Shown here one piece after another: positions 13,844-15,268 of a stretch of DNA of 15,268 nucleotides. The stretch comes from an uncultured Collinsella sp. (GTDB lineage Bacteria; Actinomycetota; Coriobacteriia; Coriobacteriales; Coriobacteriaceae). Position 1 is the first letter of the stretch. Every line of letters starts with the position of its first letter. The stretch covers positions 1 through 15,268 of the forward strand of contig USAX01000034.1 in the NCBI GenBank assembly GCA_900552705.1. Reading direction: 5' to 3'. A program made the translations under genes and the position numbers. The notes under the pieces were generated by a model, which made no database searches, was not told where the DNA came from, and worked only from the letters and a program-made list of their open reading frames with translations.

Positions 13844-14575
13844 CTAGTGCAGAATCTTGGACAGGAACTCGCGGCAGCGCGGGTTCTCGGGGTTATCGAA
13901 GAAGTGCTCGGGCGTGCCCTCCTCCAGAATGCGGCCGTCCTCCATAAAGATGACGCGGTCGGCCACCTGGCGCGCAAAGCCCATCTCATGCGTCACGCAG
14001 ATCATGGTGATGTCCTCCTGCGCGAGCTCGATCATAACGTCCAGAACCTCCTGGACCATCTCGGGGTCGAGCGCCGAGGTCGGCTCGTCAAACAGGATGA
14101 TGGGCTGCTTGGTGCACAGGGCACGGGCGATGGCGATACGCTGCTGCTGACCGCCCGAGAGGTTCTGCGGATACTCGCCGGCCTTATGCGCCATGCCAAC
14201 GCGCTTGAGCGCGGCGATGGCGATCTCGGTCGCCTCCTCCTTGCTCTTCTTTTGTAGCTTGATGGGCGCGAGCGTCAGGTTGCCCAGCACCGTCATGTTG
14301 GGATACAGGTTGAACTGCTGAAACACCATGGAGCTATACTTGCGGGCCATCTCCAGGTGATTCTTTTTGGTGAGCGGCGTACCGTCGATGATGACCTCGC
14401 CCGACGTGGGCTCCTCAAGATAGTCGACGCAACGGATGAGCGTCGACTTGCCCGAGCCGGAAGGCCCGATCATTACGAGCTTCTCGCCGCGCTTGACGGT
14501 GAGGTTGATATCTTTGAGCACATGCAGGTCGCCAAAGTACTTGTTGAGATGCTTGATCTCGATCATGTCTGCCAT
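13844..14575 (-). CDS. glnQ: Amino-acid ABC transporter ATP-binding protein (GlnQ/HisP family)
   Basis: The motor subunit of the polar amino-acid importer, 243 residues, cytoplasmic and docked to the two permeases. All motifs are present: Walker A GPSGSGKS (37-44), Q-loop at FQQFNLYP (85-92), signature LSGGQQQR (139-146), Walker B ILFDEPTSALD (160-170) and switch His196 in VTHEMGF. ATG 14575 has GGGAAGGGA just upstream; a second ATG three codons on is less likely. It is first in the operon ATPase, binding protein, permease, permease. The gene symbol reflects the family; the true substrate is not shown. Confidence 0.94.
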   Translation of the reverse strand: MADMIEIKHLNKYFGDLHVLKDINLTVKRGEKLVMIGPSGSGKSTLIRCVDYLEEPTSGEVIIDGTPLTKKNHLEMARKYSSMVFQQFNLYPNMTVLGNLTLAPIKLQKKSKEEATEIAIAALKRVGMAHKAGEYPQNLSGGQQQRIAIARALCTKQPIILFDEPTSALDPEMVQEVLDVMIELAQEDITMICVTHEMGFARQVADRVIFMEDGRILEEGTPEHFFDNPENPRCREFLSKILH

Positions 14576-14610
14576 GAATGTCCCTTCCCTGCGTTTACAC
14601 GAGTTGAACT

Positions 14611-14616
14611 ATTGTA
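14611..14616 (-). promoter_or_regulatory. Possible -10 box of the ABC importer operon
   Basis: On the minus strand TACAAT lies 35 bases upstream of the ATPase start. The -35 region is weak (CTGCGG), so this is tentative. Confidence 0.35.
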
Positions 14617-14695
14617 CGGAAAGAACCACGTTCCCGCAGCCCACACTACATTCCCGTAAAGAACCCGCAATCTTCCACCCACTCATTGGGCACTC

Positions 14696-14772
14696 GGGCA
14701 CTCATTGGGGACAGACTTAAATGAGTACCCGGGAAGTGGGCACTCATTTAAGTCTGTCCCCAATGAGTGCCC
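14696..14772. repeat. Perfect 31-bp inverted repeat with GGGGACAGACTT core
   Basis: The left arm 14696-14726 and right arm 14742-14772 are exact inverses over 31 bases and enclose 15 bases. A partial extra copy (ACTCATTGGGCACTC) precedes the left arm. It lies between the importer operon start and the yqeY end and has no T tract of its own. Its core resembles REP-type sequences linked to IS200-like (RAYT) transposases in other bacteria, from memory and unverified. Confidence 0.85.
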
Positions 14773-14785
14773 TTCAGCTGCCATC

Positions 14786-14820
14786 AAAAAGGGGCGCGAC
14801 CGCAATGGTCACGCCCCCTC
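14786..14820 (-). terminator. Rho-independent terminator of the yqeY-family gene
   Basis: On the minus strand GGGGGCGTGACC and GGTCGCGCCCC form a stem with a short ATTGC loop, followed by five T. It begins about 27 bases after the stop codon at 14847. Confidence 0.88.
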
Positions 14821-14846
14821 AAAATCAACTATATGCCGCTCGGTCC

Positions 14847-15268
14847 CTACGCGAGTTTGGCTCCAACGATCTTTGCTGCTGCCGGCTTATCGAAGTTGCC
14901 GCCGGTGGCCTTGCCGAGCGCACCCATGACCTGGCCCATCTGCTTCTTGGACGTGGCGCCCAGCTCGGCGATAACCTGTTCGATCAGAGCCTCGAGCTCC
15001 TCGCCCGAAACCTGCGCGGGCAGCAGGCTCTCCAGAATCTTGACCTGCTCGGTCAGGTTGTCGGTACGCTCCTGGTCGGTGCCGGCCTTGATGGACATCT
15101 CCAGCGTCTCGCTCGTCTGCTTGATCAGACGCTTGATCATGCTGTTGACGTCTTCCTCGGTCACATCGCGGCGCTCATTGACCTCGATATTCTTCACCTC
15201 GGCCTTGACCTGGCGAATGATGGACAGACGAACCTTGTCCTTGGCCTTCATGGCCGCGATCATTTCCT
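14847..15268 (-). CDS. GatB/YqeY-domain protein, 5' end outside the window
   Basis: A YqeY-family protein related to the tail domain of GatB amidotransferases; its cellular role is unclear, with a tRNA-linked role suspected from the domain. The visible 140 codons include AAMKAKDKVRLSIIRQVKAEVKN near the N-terminus, an acidic helical middle (EEDVNSMIKRLIKQ, LTEQVKILESLLPAQ), and the C-terminal MGQVMGALGKATGGNFDKPAAAKIV motif typical of the family. An ATG at 15263 exists, but family proteins are about 148 residues and begin roughly ten residues earlier; the frame stays open to the window edge, so the true start is probably beyond 15268. It has its own terminator. Confidence 0.88.
   Translation of the reverse strand, partial: EMIAAMKAKDKVRLSIIRQVKAEVKNIEVNERRDVTEEDVNSMIKRLIKQTSETLEMSIKAGTDQERTDNLTEQVKILESLLPAQVSGEELEALIEQVIAELGATSKKQMGQVMGALGKATGGNFDKPAAAKIVGAKLA

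Overview
The window looks like a piece of chromosome from a high-GC Gram-positive anaerobe of the class Coriobacteriia, most like Collinsella. The reasons are the GC-rich third codon positions, a glmU-prs-pth housekeeping block, an electron-bifurcating NfnAB pair typical of fermentative anaerobes, a LuxR regulator fused to an MFS-like membrane domain (a design common in Coriobacteriia), a surface protein with an LAXTG-type sorting signal, and a lineage-type PD-(D/E)XK-like protein. The genus assignment is inference from memory of these families, not from a search.

Layout. 75-5204 (+): glmU, prs and pth. Between prs and pth, where Bacillus carries ctc/rplY, lies a lower-GC nuclease-fold-like gene bracketed by two related 183-204 bp elements with terminal inverted repeats. 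5206-5402: a separate ~197 bp element with ~40 bp terminal inverted repeats directly after pth. 5465-7815 (+): a strong -10 box, a structured leader of about 100 nt, and nfnA-nfnB, which overlap by 10 nt. 7844-8105: a terminator followed by small palindromic repeats. 8143-9705 (-): a secreted, wall-anchored beta-helix-like surface protein, divergent from a half-length MFS/LuxR regulator (9785-10699, +) with a C7 tract near its start. 10751-14575 (-): an amino-acid ABC importer operon (ATPase, Tat-type lipoprotein binding protein, two permeases), followed across a 108 bp imperfect palindrome by a cytidylate-kinase-like gene. 14847-15268 (-): a YqeY-family protein cut by the window edge.

How it works together. 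GlmU makes UDP-GlcNAc for the wall, Prs makes PRPP and Pth recycles peptidyl-tRNA. NfnAB couples NADH, NADPH and ferredoxin pools. The ABC operon imports a polar, probably acidic, amino acid. The LuxR-type membrane regulator sits head-to-head with the surface protein and is the natural candidate to control it.

The most unusual property of the window is the density of non-coding palindromic elements at gene borders: at least five kinds in 15 kb. They include a pair bracketing the nuclease-like gene, tandem 57 bp hairpins, and three elements that share a GGGGACA core. None is accompanied by a transposase here.
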